DNA from: Myxococcales bacterium
GTDB lineage: Bacteria > Myxococcota_A > Polyangia > Haliangiales > Haliangiaceae
Direction: 5' to 3'
Assembly: GCA_016794525.1 (NCBI GenBank)
Contig: JAEUJY010000171.1
Location: 1-48,169 of the forward strand
DNA: 48,169 bases
Shown here: positions 11,348 through 18,704 of the stretch, piece by piece
Layout: each line of letters begins with the position of its first letter
Numbering within the stretch: the first letter of the stretch is position 1
Made by a program: the position numbers and the translations under genes
The notes under the pieces: model-generated
What the model was told of the DNA's origin: nothing
What the model saw: the letters and a program-made list of their open reading frames with translations, nothing else
Databases searched by the model: none

Positions 11348-11638
11348 CTACTGCGCGCTGCGCGCCTCGGCGAGCTGCTCCTCGAGATCGGCGAGCCGGC
11401 TCTCGAGCTGGTTGAGCTTGTGCAGCGACCGCTCCTGGTCGCGGCGGGTCGGCAGGCCCATCGCGGCCCACCACGCGGCGGTCGCCTTGTCGGTGGCGGC
11501 CTTGGTCTTCATCGCCAGCGTCAGCATCTGGCCGGCGGGGCCGAGCACGGCCGGGTTGGCCATGACCTGCTCCATGTACGCCGCGGTGGTGGACTCCCAC
11601 GCGGCGAAGCCCTTCTTCCATTGATCCCAGAGGTTCAT
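11348..11638 (-). CDS. PhaE-like PHA synthase-associated protein
   Basis: A 96-residue protein resembling the C-terminal part of PhaE, the class III PHA synthase partner. The WWAAMGLPTRRDQERSLHKL segment followed by a coiled coil (LNQLESRLADLEEQLAEA) is typical, while the N-terminal MNLWDQWKKGFAAWES is amphipathic and phasin-like. It is much shorter than usual PhaE (about 350 residues), so it may be a minimal subunit or a phasin. Start ATG 11638 is preferred over ATG 11653 because GGAG lies 6 bases upstream of it. It heads the acyl-CoA synthetase-phaC cluster. Confidence 0.7.
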   Translation of the reverse strand: MNLWDQWKKGFAAWESTTAAYMEQVMANPAVLGPAGQMLTLAMKTKAATDKATAAWWAAMGLPTRRDQERSLHKLNQLESRLADLEEQLAEARSAQ

Positions 11639-11654
11639 CGTTCGCTCCAACATG

Positions 11655-11713
11655 TCTCGCGTTTCGGGTGGGGGCCCCACGTCTTGTGGGGGAGGGTCTT
11701 TGCGAAAGACCCT
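11655..11713. repeat. Double-hairpin post-stop repeat, copy 1
   Basis: On the plus strand it begins TCTCGCGTTTCGGGT, then GGGGGCCCC. Hairpin 1 is CCCCAC/GTGGGG (11675-11680 with 11686-11691). Hairpin 2 is AGGGTCTTT-GCG-AAAGACCCT (11693-11713), a perfect 9-bp stem. It ends 6 bases from the stop codon of the minus-strand lipoprotein gene at 11720. Related copies are at 20522 and 29423. Confidence 0.75.
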
Positions 11714-11719
11714 CGTCGG

Positions 11720-12520
11720 TCACAGTGCAAGCCGCCGCAGCGTGGCGGCGGTGGTGAAGTCGTCGGCGGGCTCGCCGGGCCGGCTGGTGGCGCGGCCGAT
11801 CTCGCCGAAGCACTCGGAGAAGAACTGGGTCTGGCGGACGACGACCGACGCGCCGCCGACCGCCGGGGTGCTGGTGACGGTGGTGCGCACGCGCAGCGCG
11901 TCGGTGAACCGCACGTACGGCAGGTGCAGCTCGCCGCGCGCGTCGGCGCTGATCGCGTAGGTGTCGGTGCCGTTGTACGGCAGGCCGCGCAGCGTGCCGC
12001 CGGTGATCGTCGCGGTCTCGGTCCAGCGATCGCCGGCCGCGACCGGCAGGCGCAGCACCGCGACCGGCGCGGCGTAGGGCAGGAGCGTCTTGCCGCCGGC
12101 CGGCGCCTCGTCGTGCGACGCCAGCCCCAGCAGGTACAGGCCGCGGTCGTCGGCGGCGTAGACGCCGTCGGTGGTGGCGTCGACCGCCAGCACGAACCGC
12201 CCGCCGGGGAAGCTGCCGGCGTACCACTGATCGTCGAGCGCGACCGCGATCTGATCGCGCAGCGCGTCGCCGGCGGTGTCGGCGCTCCAGTCCCACTGGC
12301 GATCGGCGCCGGTGCCGCGGCCGGCCAGATCGACCGCGACGTTCTCGCCGACGCGGAAGGTCAGCGGCTGATCGAGCACGACCGGGAGCTCGGCGGCGGT
12401 GAGCGCGCCGTCGAGATCGGGCACGCACGACGCGGCGAACGGCGGCGCGGGATCGCCGACCGGGGTGGCGTTCTCGCCGCAGGCGGCGAGCGCGAGCAGG
12501 GTGCAGGCGAGGGCGCGCAT
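11720..12520 (-). CDS. Predicted lipoprotein, paralogue of the 15125-16030 protein
   Basis: A 266-residue protein with a short signal peptide and lipobox (LLALAACG). The mature part begins SCVPDLDGALTAAELPVVL and ends with a segment containing FFSECFGEIG. The same layout (GCQPDHDGTLTRAELPMM ... FAAECYGTV) is seen in the lipoprotein at 15125-16030, so the two are paralogues within one operon. The start overlaps the stop of the outer-membrane protein gene in TGATG, making this the fourth and last gene of the operon. No known domain is recognised; the aspartates after the first Cys could bind a metal. Function unknown. Confidence 0.75.
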   Translation of the reverse strand: MRALACTLLALAACGENATPVGDPAPPFAASCVPDLDGALTAAELPVVLDQPLTFRVGENVAVDLAGRGTGADRQWDWSADTAGDALRDQIAVALDDQWYAGSFPGGRFVLAVDATTDGVYAADDRGLYLLGLASHDEAPAGGKTLLPYAAPVAVLRLPVAAGDRWTETATITGGTLRGLPYNGTDTYAISADARGELHLPYVRFTDALRVRTTVTSTPAVGGASVVVRQTQFFSECFGEIGRATSRPGEPADDFTTAATLRRLAL

Positions 12521-14166
12521 CAGTAGTGGAACCCCAGGCGCAGGCGCACCAGCTGGGCGGCGCTGGCGGTGGCGCCGGTCTCCGGGTTGTCGAAGGCGGC
12601 GCCCGGCGCCAGCGCCGCGTAGTCGAGCGCGACGCGGAAGCTGTCGCCGCGGTAGGTGAGGCTGGGGTCGACCTCGACGCCGAGGAACTGCGCGCCGCTG
12701 GGCGTCGAGGTCGCGCTCATGGCCCACGAGGCGATCAACGCGACCGAGGCCTCGATGCGGGCGTGGCCGAGGTCGGCCAGCTCGAGCCGCGCGTGCGGTC
12801 GGACGTACGCGGCGTCGGTGACGGTGCCGATGATCTCGCGGAACAGGATGCGATCGACGTGGTAGTCGGGGTGGAAGCGGAAGTTGTCGACGGTGGTGTC
12901 GCCGGGCGGATCGGCCTGCGGGCCGTCGAGGTCGCCGGGGCGCGGGCTGGGCGCGCCGGGGATCGGGAACGCGCCGAAGCCGGGCGCGTCGTCGCCGCTG
13001 GCGACGCCGGCGTCGAGGCCGAGCCGGTGCCGGCCGACCGCGGCCTCGCTCTCGAACGCCAGCCCGAACTGATCGGAGGTGGCCGCCTGATCGAGCAGCA
13101 CGCCGGGCACCAGCGACGGCTGATCGACCCGGGCGTGGGCGTAGCTGCCCTCGGCCTCGAGCCGCAGCCGCGGGCCCTGGATGCGGGCCCAGCCGCCGAC
13201 GCTGGTGGCGGTGAAGCCGCGCACCATCAGATCGTCGGGGCCGATCGTCGACGCGGCGCCGGCGGTGGGCAGGTAGTCGGCGGGCACGTCGCGGTCCTGC
13301 CAGCGGTGCGAGACGAACGCGCCGTACTCGAACGTGCCGAGCCCGGCGGCGGCGCGGCGCAGGCGCGTGGCCGGCGTCTTGACCCGCATCCAGGCGGCGG
13401 TGACGGTGGTGACGTCGTCGGACGGCTCGAGATCGACGGCGCGGGTGCCGCTGGCGCGCGGGCGGAACGGCCCCGACGCCGACAGATCGTAGGCCACCGC
13501 CAGGTAGTGACCGGCGATCGGCGTGACCAGCGCGAGGCGATCGGCCGCGTCGCCGCCGTCGCACTCCTCGCAGTCGCCGCCGTTGGCGCTCATGCCCAGG
13601 CCCCAGTGCGCGCCCATGCGCCCGGCGGCCAGGATGCCGAGCGGCGTCAGCACCTCGCCCCACACCCGCTTGACCGCGATCGCGGTGAACGCGGCCTGGC
13701 CGGGTGACGCGGCGGGCGTCGGCGCGCGGCCGGTGCCGACCTCGGGCGTCGCGCCCCAGCCGAGGTTGTCGAGCAGATCGATCCGGGCCTTGATCGCGAC
13801 GCCGGCGCCCGGCGGGTAGATCGCGAGGTCGGTGCGCGCGCGCAGATCGCCGCCGTCGAGCACCTGGCCGCCGGCGAGCGGCACCGGGAACAGCGGCGCG
13901 CCCGACGGCGTCAGGCCGCGATCGAGGTCGAGGTTGACGAGCGCCTCCTCGCGGATGCGCAGGTAGCCGTGCAGCTCGACGCGCGTGTGCTCGCTGGGCT
14001 GCGCGAACGCGCGCGGCGTCAGCTCGACGCCCAGCGCCGCCAGGTCGGGCACCGCGCCGGGCGCCAGCGTGTCGATCGCGTCGAGGCCGCTGTCCGGCGG
14101 CGGCTCGTCGGCGTGCGCGGCCGGGACCGCGAGCGCGAGCGCGAGGGCGGCGGCGGCGCGGGTCAC
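12520..14166 (-). CDS. Outer-membrane beta-barrel protein (TIGR04551-like)
   Basis: A 548-residue protein with a cleavable signal peptide (ALALALAVPAAHA). Many amphipathic beta-strands follow, such as TRVELHGYLRIREEALVNLD and RLRLEAEGSYAHARV, and it ends in the aromatic RLRLGFHY expected of a barrel C-terminus. Length and the early GYLRIREE region resemble myxobacterial TIGR04551 proteins, an assignment from memory. The cysteine pair in NGGDCEECDGGD may form a disulfide or bind a metal. The GTG start overlaps the upstream hydrolase stop. It is the third gene of the operon divergent from phaR. Substrate or function is unknown. Confidence 0.7.
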   Translation of the reverse strand: MTRAAAALALALAVPAAHADEPPPDSGLDAIDTLAPGAVPDLAALGVELTPRAFAQPSEHTRVELHGYLRIREEALVNLDLDRGLTPSGAPLFPVPLAGGQVLDGGDLRARTDLAIYPPGAGVAIKARIDLLDNLGWGATPEVGTGRAPTPAASPGQAAFTAIAVKRVWGEVLTPLGILAAGRMGAHWGLGMSANGGDCEECDGGDAADRLALVTPIAGHYLAVAYDLSASGPFRPRASGTRAVDLEPSDDVTTVTAAWMRVKTPATRLRRAAAGLGTFEYGAFVSHRWQDRDVPADYLPTAGAASTIGPDDLMVRGFTATSVGGWARIQGPRLRLEAEGSYAHARVDQPSLVPGVLLDQAATSDQFGLAFESEAAVGRHRLGLDAGVASGDDAPGFGAFPIPGAPSPRPGDLDGPQADPPGDTTVDNFRFHPDYHVDRILFREIIGTVTDAAYVRPHARLELADLGHARIEASVALIASWAMSATSTPSGAQFLGVEVDPSLTYRGDSFRVALDYAALAPGAAFDNPETGATASAAQLVRLRLGFHY

Positions 14167-15128
14167 GGCGTCGCCTCGGGGGCGTCGCCGGCGTCGACGG
14201 CGGGCGCGGCGGGCGCGGCCGGCTCGTCGACTGGCGCGCGATCGGCGTCGAGGAACCGGACCAGATCGCGGGTGGTGGCGGTGGCCGCCTCGACCATCGG
14301 GATGTGGCCGCAGGCGGGGTAGACCTTGAGCGTGGCGTCGGGCAGCGTGCCGGCCAGGCGCTGGCCGAAGCGCAGCGGCGTGACCAGATCATCGTCGCCC
14401 CACAGGAGCAACGTCGGCTGGGTGATCTCGTGGTAGCGGCGCTCCATCGCGCCCATGTGCTGGCCGCGCGCGGCGGCGAGCGCGGCGGCGGTGGTGCCGG
14501 GGCGATCGAGCTCGGCCAGCACGTGGTCGACGCGCGCCTGGGTGACGAACCGCGGGTCGTGGTAGGCGAGGCCGATCCGCTCCTCGACGTTGTTGCGGTA
14601 GTTGATCGCGAACAGGAGCTCGCCGATGCCGTCGACCTGGGCCCAGCGGAAGAAGCTGGGCAGCTGCGCGTCGAAGACGTAGGCCGAGTACAGCGCGATG
14701 CGGCGCACCCGGGCCGGCTGCGCCAGCACCATCGCCAGGCTCACCGACGAGCCCCACGAGTGGCCGACGACCGACACCTGATCGACGCCGAGCTGATCGA
14801 GCAGGTGCCACACCAGCGTCGCCTCGGCGGCGGGCGAGTAGTCACCGGCCGGGCGGCTGCTCCAGCCGAAGCCCTTGAGGTCGACCGCGATCACGCGGTG
14901 GTGCGCGGCCAGCGCGTCCTGCACCGGGCGCCACAGGTCGAGCGACGCGCCGTAGCCGTGCAGCATGACCACCGTCGGGCCCGAGCCGACCGCGCGGTAG
15001 CGCAGGTGGACGCCGTCGACGTCGGCGAAGGTGGCGTCGGCGGGCGCGCCGGGCAGCGGCCCGGCGTGGAACGACGGGCACGCCGCCAGCGCCAGGAGCG
15101 CTGCGGCGCACAACGCCCGCAAGGTCAC
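14163..15128 (-). CDS. Predicted lipoprotein alpha/beta hydrolase
   Basis: A 321-residue alpha/beta-hydrolase with a signal peptide and lipobox (LLALAACP), so probably anchored to a membrane facing the periplasm or cell surface. Motifs are MLHGYGAS (oxyanion region), the nucleophile elbow GHSWGS with its Ser, the acid in WGDDDLVTP and the catalytic His in CGHIPMVE. Similar enzymes include esterases, haloalkane dehalogenases and short-chain PHA depolymerases. The C-terminus is an Ala/Pro/Asp-rich tail. The GTG start overlaps the stop of the upstream lipoprotein gene. Shared promoter control with phaR makes a PHA- or lipid-related substrate attractive but unproven. Confidence 0.8.
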   Translation of the reverse strand: MTLRALCAAALLALAACPSFHAGPLPGAPADATFADVDGVHLRYRAVGSGPTVVMLHGYGASLDLWRPVQDALAAHHRVIAVDLKGFGWSSRPAGDYSPAAEATLVWHLLDQLGVDQVSVVGHSWGSSVSLAMVLAQPARVRRIALYSAYVFDAQLPSFFRWAQVDGIGELLFAINYRNNVEERIGLAYHDPRFVTQARVDHVLAELDRPGTTAAALAAARGQHMGAMERRYHEITQPTLLLWGDDDLVTPLRFGQRLAGTLPDATLKVYPACGHIPMVEAATATTRDLVRFLDADRAPVDEPAAPAAPAVDAGDAPEATP

Positions 15129-16030
15129 GGGATCAGCCTCCACACCTCGGCGGCGCTGGTGAACTCGCTGGCGGTCTCGTAGTCCTGCGAGGTCATCGTC
15201 GCGACCGTGCCGTAGCACTCGGCGGCGAAGCCGAAGGTGCGCTTGGTGGTGATCGCGGCGCCGACGGTGCGGGTCAGATCGGTGGCGATGCGCCGCACCG
15301 GGAACGCGCCGAACGGCGTGGTCATCGTGCCGACGGCGTCGACCCGCGCCTGGTAGCGCTCGCTGTAGAAGCTGGCGACGCCGACCGCGAGGCCCGACAC
15401 CGTCGACGACGTGGTCCAGCTGGCGGACGGGCCGAGCGGCGTCGGCAGCAGCGGCACCGGCGGATCGTAGGTGAGCTCGGTGCGGGTGAGGCCGGCCTCG
15501 GGCGACACCACGCCGAGCAGCGCGAGGCCGCTGGCGTCGAGGCGCATGACGCCGAGCAGCGTGCTGTCGATCGACAGCCGCGCGGCGTAGGAGGCGGTCG
15601 GGAACGTGGCGGCCCACCACTGGCCGGTCGGCGCGATGAGCGTGGTCGTGACGTCCTGATCTCCGGGCAGGCCGCCGGCGAGGGTCCAGGTGCGCGCGCC
15701 GCCCGCGCCCTGCTGGCCGGCGCTGTCGATCGTGGCGTCGGTGGCGATGCGGAAGCGCGCGGTCTGGCCCGCCATCATCGGCAGCTCGGCGCGGGTGAGG
15801 GTGCCGTCGTGATCGGGCTGGCAGCCCAGCGCCGCGTCGGGGCCGCCGGCGGTGCCGTCGGTCCCGGCGTCGGCCTCGTCGACCGGCGCGCAGGTGTGAT
15901 CGGCGCGGCAGTAGCCCGAGGGACAGTCGGTCGCCAGATCGCAGCGATCGGGATCCGAGGTCGAGCACGCCGCGGCGAGGGCCAGGACGGCGGCCAGGGC
16001 GAGATGGTGCTGTGCAGCAATTTGGCGCAT
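15125..16030 (-). CDS. Predicted lipoprotein, first gene of the operon divergent from phaR
   Basis: A 301-residue protein with a signal peptide and lipobox (ALAAACST). A small Cys-rich module (CDLATDCPSGYCRADHTC) typical of myxobacterial surface lipoproteins follows, then a low-complexity linker (DEADAGTDGTAGG) and a C-terminal domain paralogous to the 11720-12520 lipoprotein. The ATG at 16030 lies about 16 bases downstream of the start site predicted from a good sigma-70-type promoter (TTGACA-N17-TAGGTT). It overlaps the hydrolase gene by 4 bases. No enzymatic domain is visible; role unknown. Confidence 0.75.
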   Translation of the reverse strand: MRQIAAQHHLALAAVLALAAACSTSDPDRCDLATDCPSGYCRADHTCAPVDEADAGTDGTAGGPDAALGCQPDHDGTLTRAELPMMAGQTARFRIATDATIDSAGQQGAGGARTWTLAGGLPGDQDVTTTLIAPTGQWWAATFPTASYAARLSIDSTLLGVMRLDASGLALLGVVSPEAGLTRTELTYDPPVPLLPTPLGPSASWTTSSTVSGLAVGVASFYSERYQARVDAVGTMTTPFGAFPVRRIATDLTRTVGAAITTKRTFGFAAECYGTVATMTSQDYETASEFTSAAEVWRLIP

Positions 16031-16052
16031 GGCGAGGGTGCGAACGGGCGTC

Positions 16053-16081
16053 AACCTACGCGTCGCCAGCGGCGGTGTCAA
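16053..16081 (-). promoter_or_regulatory. Promoter of the lipoprotein-hydrolase-OMP operon
   Basis: On the minus strand a consensus -35 TTGACA (16081-16076) is followed by a 17-base spacer and -10 TAGGTT (16058-16053). The spacing is ideal. The -35 starts 8 bases after the TTGC-N3-GCAA palindrome at 16090-16100. Confidence 0.65.
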
Positions 16082-16089
16082 CCGGAATA

Positions 16090-16100
16090 TTGCGATGCAA
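16090..16100. promoter_or_regulatory. Predicted PhaR operator (TTGC-GAT-GCAA)
   Basis: A perfect palindrome TTGCGATGCAA lies between the divergent phaR and envelope-operon promoters. Ten of its eleven bases recur upstream of the phasin promoter at 17161-17170. PhaR proteins of other bacteria bind TGC/GCA-rich sites near phaR and phasin genes, so autorepression is expected. No binding data can be seen here. Confidence 0.6.
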
Positions 16101-16112
16101 CATAGCCGTGGC

Positions 16113-16141
16113 TTGATCGGCGGTCGGCAGGGGGCTACCGT
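16113..16141 (+). promoter_or_regulatory. phaR promoter, probably leaderless
   Basis: The -35 TTGATC (16113-16118), 17-base spacer and -10 TACCGT (16136-16141) place the -10 only 6 bases before the GTG start at 16148. Transcription would then begin at or next to the start codon, and no Shine-Dalgarno is present. Confidence 0.55.
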
Positions 16142-16147
16142 GCGCGG

Positions 16148-16834
16148 GTGCCAGTCCTGATCAAGAAGTACGGCAACCGCCGGCTCTACGACACCGGCGA
16201 GAGTCGCTACATCACCCAGGAGGAGCTGGCGGCGGCGATCAAGCGCGGCATCGACGTGCGCGTCGTCGACGCCAAGACCAACGAGGACCTGACGCAGGCG
16301 ACGCTGGCGCAGCTGGTGATCGAGAACGCGCACGCCGCGCGGGCGCTGCCGGTCGGGCTGCTGACGCAGCTGATCCGCCTCGACGACGACGCCCTGGTCG
16401 AGTTCTTCGGGCGCTACGTGACGTCGGCGCTCGAGATGTACCTGACGGCGAAGCGCGGGGTGCAGTCGATCGCGCAGGCGTCGCCGCTGATGCGCGTGCC
16501 GCTGGGCGCGACGGACGCGCTGACGCGGATGTGGATGCAGTCGCCGTTCGCGCAGGTGGCGCAGTTCGGGGGATTCCCGGGCTTCGGGCCGGGGTTTGGC
16601 GGGCCGGGGGGCGGTGGGCCGCCGCCGTCGGCGTACGAGGCCGAGCCGCCACCGCCGGCGGGGCCGTCCGCGGCGCCGCCGCCGTCGGCGGGGGATACGG
16701 GAGATCAGCTGGCGGCGATGCGGAGGGAGCTGGATGAGCTGAAGAAGGCGATGCGCGGGGAGGGCGGAGGCGGCGGGGGTGGCGGAGGGATCGGGAAGCC
16801 GGGGGCGAAGAGGAAGGGGAAGCGGGAGGAGTAG
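16148..16834 (+). CDS. phaR: PHA synthesis regulator PhaR
   Basis: A 228-residue protein. The N-terminal 60 residues (VLIKKYGNRRLYDTGESRYIT) are the PHB/PHA accumulation regulator DNA-binding domain, followed by the PHB accumulation regulatory domain (LLTQLIRLDDDALVEFFGRY). From about residue 145 the chain is Gly/Pro-rich, with a predicted helix (LAAMRRELDELKKAMRG) and a basic tail. PhaR represses phasin and its own gene and is titrated off DNA by PHA granules. The GTG start agrees with the conserved N-terminus, and the promoter -10 ends 6 bases upstream. A phasin, phaC and an SDR reductase follow on the same strand. Confidence 0.9.
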   Translation: MPVLIKKYGNRRLYDTGESRYITQEELAAAIKRGIDVRVVDAKTNEDLTQATLAQLVIENAHAARALPVGLLTQLIRLDDDALVEFFGRYVTSALEMYLTAKRGVQSIAQASPLMRVPLGATDALTRMWMQSPFAQVAQFGGFPGFGPGFGGPGGGGPPPSAYEAEPPPPAGPSAAPPPSAGDTGDQLAAMRRELDELKKAMRGEGGGGGGGGGIGKPGAKRKGKREE

Positions 16835-17154
16835 AGGCGGAGGCGGGGACCGCGGCCGCGACGGCGGCCGCGACGGCGACCGTGACCGCGACCGTGACCG
16901 TGGCCGCGACCGTGGCCGCGACCGTGGCCGCGACCGTGGCCGCGACCGTGACCGTGGCCGGATCCGGTGCCGGATCCGGTTCCGGTTCCGGCGGATCGGG
17001 CACGGGCACGGGCACGGGCACGGGGGCGGGGGCGGGGCGGGGATGGGATGGGGATGGGGATGGTTGCTGCGAGTGCGAGGGGAATTTCCGCGGTGGATCG
17101 TGGGGGGGATTAAGTGCTTTGAATGCTGGTGTTTGGGGTTGTTGGTTGTGGATC
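16835..17154. repeat. Low-complexity hexamer-repeat spacer between phaR and phasin
   Basis: There is no gene here. From about 16855 to 16962 the sequence is built of imperfect CCGTGR/CCGCGA hexamers, followed by GGATCCGGT-type repeats. Next come CGGGCA units repeated four times (16997-17022) and G-rich GGGGCG and GGGGAT runs to about 17060. The open frames across it have repeat-derived composition only (TVAATVAATV). The end of the stretch turns A/T-richer towards the phasin promoter. The same CGGGCA unit recurs at 33471. Confidence 0.7.
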
Positions 17155-17160
17155 AAAATG

Positions 17161-17210
17161 TTGCGATGCACAAAATCGGGCTTGACCGGGGGTGGGGCGA
17201 TGCCTATGGT
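17161..17210 (+). promoter_or_regulatory. Phasin promoter with PhaR-like site
   Basis: TTGCGATGCA (17161-17170) is followed after 11 bases by -35 TTGACC (17182-17187), a 17-base spacer and -10 TATGGT (17205-17210). The layout matches the phaR promoter, where the same site precedes TTGATC-N17-TACCGT. The predicted transcript has a leader of roughly 16 bases with a GGAGG ribosome site. Confidence 0.6.
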
Positions 17211-17232
17211 GGGTCGCACGGAGGAATCAGAG

Positions 17233-17559
17233 ATGAGCAAGCAAGCCGAGACGAACACCACCGCCCAGTCCACTGCCCAGAAGGCGCGCTCGCCGTTCGA
17301 GCTGCCGTTCGCGATGCCGGTCATGCCGGAGGCGTTCGGGCAGATGATGCGCGACCAGATCGTGCGCACGCAGGCGATCATGGGCGAGCTGGCGAACTAC
17401 GAGGGCGTCGCGATCGCCCGCGCCCGCACCGCGGTCGACGAGCTGAGCCGCCTGGCCGGCGACTCGATCACCTACTTCGGTCAGCTGTCGGCCGAGTGGC
17501 GCAAGCTGTCGATCGAGGCGATGCAGCGCACCGCGGAGGCGTTCACGCCCAAGGCGTGA
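17233..17559 (+). CDS. Phasin-like PHA granule protein
   Basis: A 108-residue mostly helical protein with a polar N-terminus, a hydrophobic Pro-rich patch (SPFELPFAMPVMPEAFGQMM) and amphipathic helices after it (LSRLAGDSITYFGQLSAEWR), consistent with a phasin coating PHA granules. A GGAGGA Shine-Dalgarno lies 8 bases before ATG 17233. It sits between phaR and phaC and its promoter carries a PhaR-like site, as phasin genes usually do. Sequence similarity to named phasins is weak, so the call rests on size, composition and context. Confidence 0.7.
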   Translation: MSKQAETNTTAQSTAQKARSPFELPFAMPVMPEAFGQMMRDQIVRTQAIMGELANYEGVAIARARTAVDELSRLAGDSITYFGQLSAEWRKLSIEAMQRTAEAFTPKA

Positions 17560-17575
17560 GCGAGGACCACCCGGC

Positions 17576-18646
17576 ATGATGCCGACGCCCATCGTCATCG
17601 CGCAGCGCCTGGGGCGCGACCTGGCGGCGGTCGCCGCCGAGGCGCTGGCCGACGCCACCGGCGCCAGCGCGGCGCGCCCCGCGCCGACGCTGATGCCGAC
17701 GCCGCGCGACGTGATCGCCCGCGAGGGCACCGCGTCCTTGTATCGCTTCGTGGGCGCCGGCCCGCGGCGCGGCAAGCCGATCCTGCTGGTGCCGTCGCTG
17801 ATCAACCAGTGGTACGTGCTCGACCTGCGGCGCGGCGCCAGCCTGGTGGCCGCGCTGGTCGACGCCGGCCTCGACGTGTGGTGCCTCGACTGGGGCGCGC
17901 CCGAGGACGAGGACCGCTACCGCACCTGGGACGAGACGCTCGCGCGGCTCGACCGCATGGTGCGCCGCGCGCTGCGCGTCGCCGGCGCCACCCAGCTGGG
18001 CCTGCTCGGCTACTGCATGGGCGGCACGCTGGCCACGATCTACAGCACGCTCTACCCCGCGCGGATCGCCGCGCTGATCGATCTGGCCGGCCCGATCGAC
18101 TTCACCAAGGGCGGCATGCTGCGGACGATGGTCGATCGCCGCTGGTTCGACGCCGACGCGATCGCCGACGCCGGCAACGTCAGCCCCGAGCAGATGCAGT
18201 CGGGCTTCACCGCGCTGCGGCCGACGCTCGAGCTCGGCAAGCACGTCGCGATGCCCGAGCTGGTGCTCGACGCCGCCGCCTACGACGGCTACCGTGCGCT
18301 CGACGCGTGGGCCAGCGACAACATCCCGTTCCCGGCCGCCGCGTACCGCACGTACATCGGCGAGCTGTACCAGGACAACCGCCTGGTCGCCGGCACCCAC
18401 CGGGCGCTGGGCCGCGCGGTCAAGCTCGACGCGATCCGCTGCCCGACCGCCGTCGTCGTCGCCGACCGCGACACGATCTGCCCGCCGGCCGCGGCCACCG
18501 CGCTGCTCGACCACGTCGGCACCGCCGACAAGACCACCCTGCGCGTGCCCGGCGGCCACGTCGGCGCCGTGGTCGGCAGCCGCGCGTCGCGCGAGCTGTA
18601 CCCGGCCCTGGCCCGCTGGCTCGACGCGCGCCTGGCATCGGCGTAA
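17576..18646 (+). CDS. phaC: Polyhydroxyalkanoate synthase (PhaC, second copy)
   Basis: A 356-residue PHA synthase paralogous to the one at 8586-9713. They share PSLIN..YVLDL, the lipase box GYCMGGTLATIY with nucleophile Cys147, Asp299 (ADRDTICP) and His328 (GGHVGAVV). It begins 16 bases after the phasin stop, so both are probably on one transcript from the phasin promoter. The N-terminal 60 residues differ from the other copy, which suggests a different granule partner or substrate range. Start ATG 17576; a second ATG follows directly. Confidence 0.88.
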   Translation: MMPTPIVIAQRLGRDLAAVAAEALADATGASAARPAPTLMPTPRDVIAREGTASLYRFVGAGPRRGKPILLVPSLINQWYVLDLRRGASLVAALVDAGLDVWCLDWGAPEDEDRYRTWDETLARLDRMVRRALRVAGATQLGLLGYCMGGTLATIYSTLYPARIAALIDLAGPIDFTKGGMLRTMVDRRWFDADAIADAGNVSPEQMQSGFTALRPTLELGKHVAMPELVLDAAAYDGYRALDAWASDNIPFPAAAYRTYIGELYQDNRLVAGTHRALGRAVKLDAIRCPTAVVVADRDTICPPAAATALLDHVGTADKTTLRVPGGHVGAVVGSRASRELYPALARWLDARLASA

Positions 18647-18704
18647 CGTCCGCGGCCGGGGCATCCCTCACTTCTGTCACGCGACTCTACCGACGAGAAA
18701 TCCC

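Noticed and set aside
16835-17232. Gene or replication origin in the hexamer-repeat stretch after phaR
   Set aside because: Frames there encode only repeat-derived TVAATV-type sequence. The region is GC-rich without DnaA-box clusters, and the A/T-richer end is explained by the phasin promoter.
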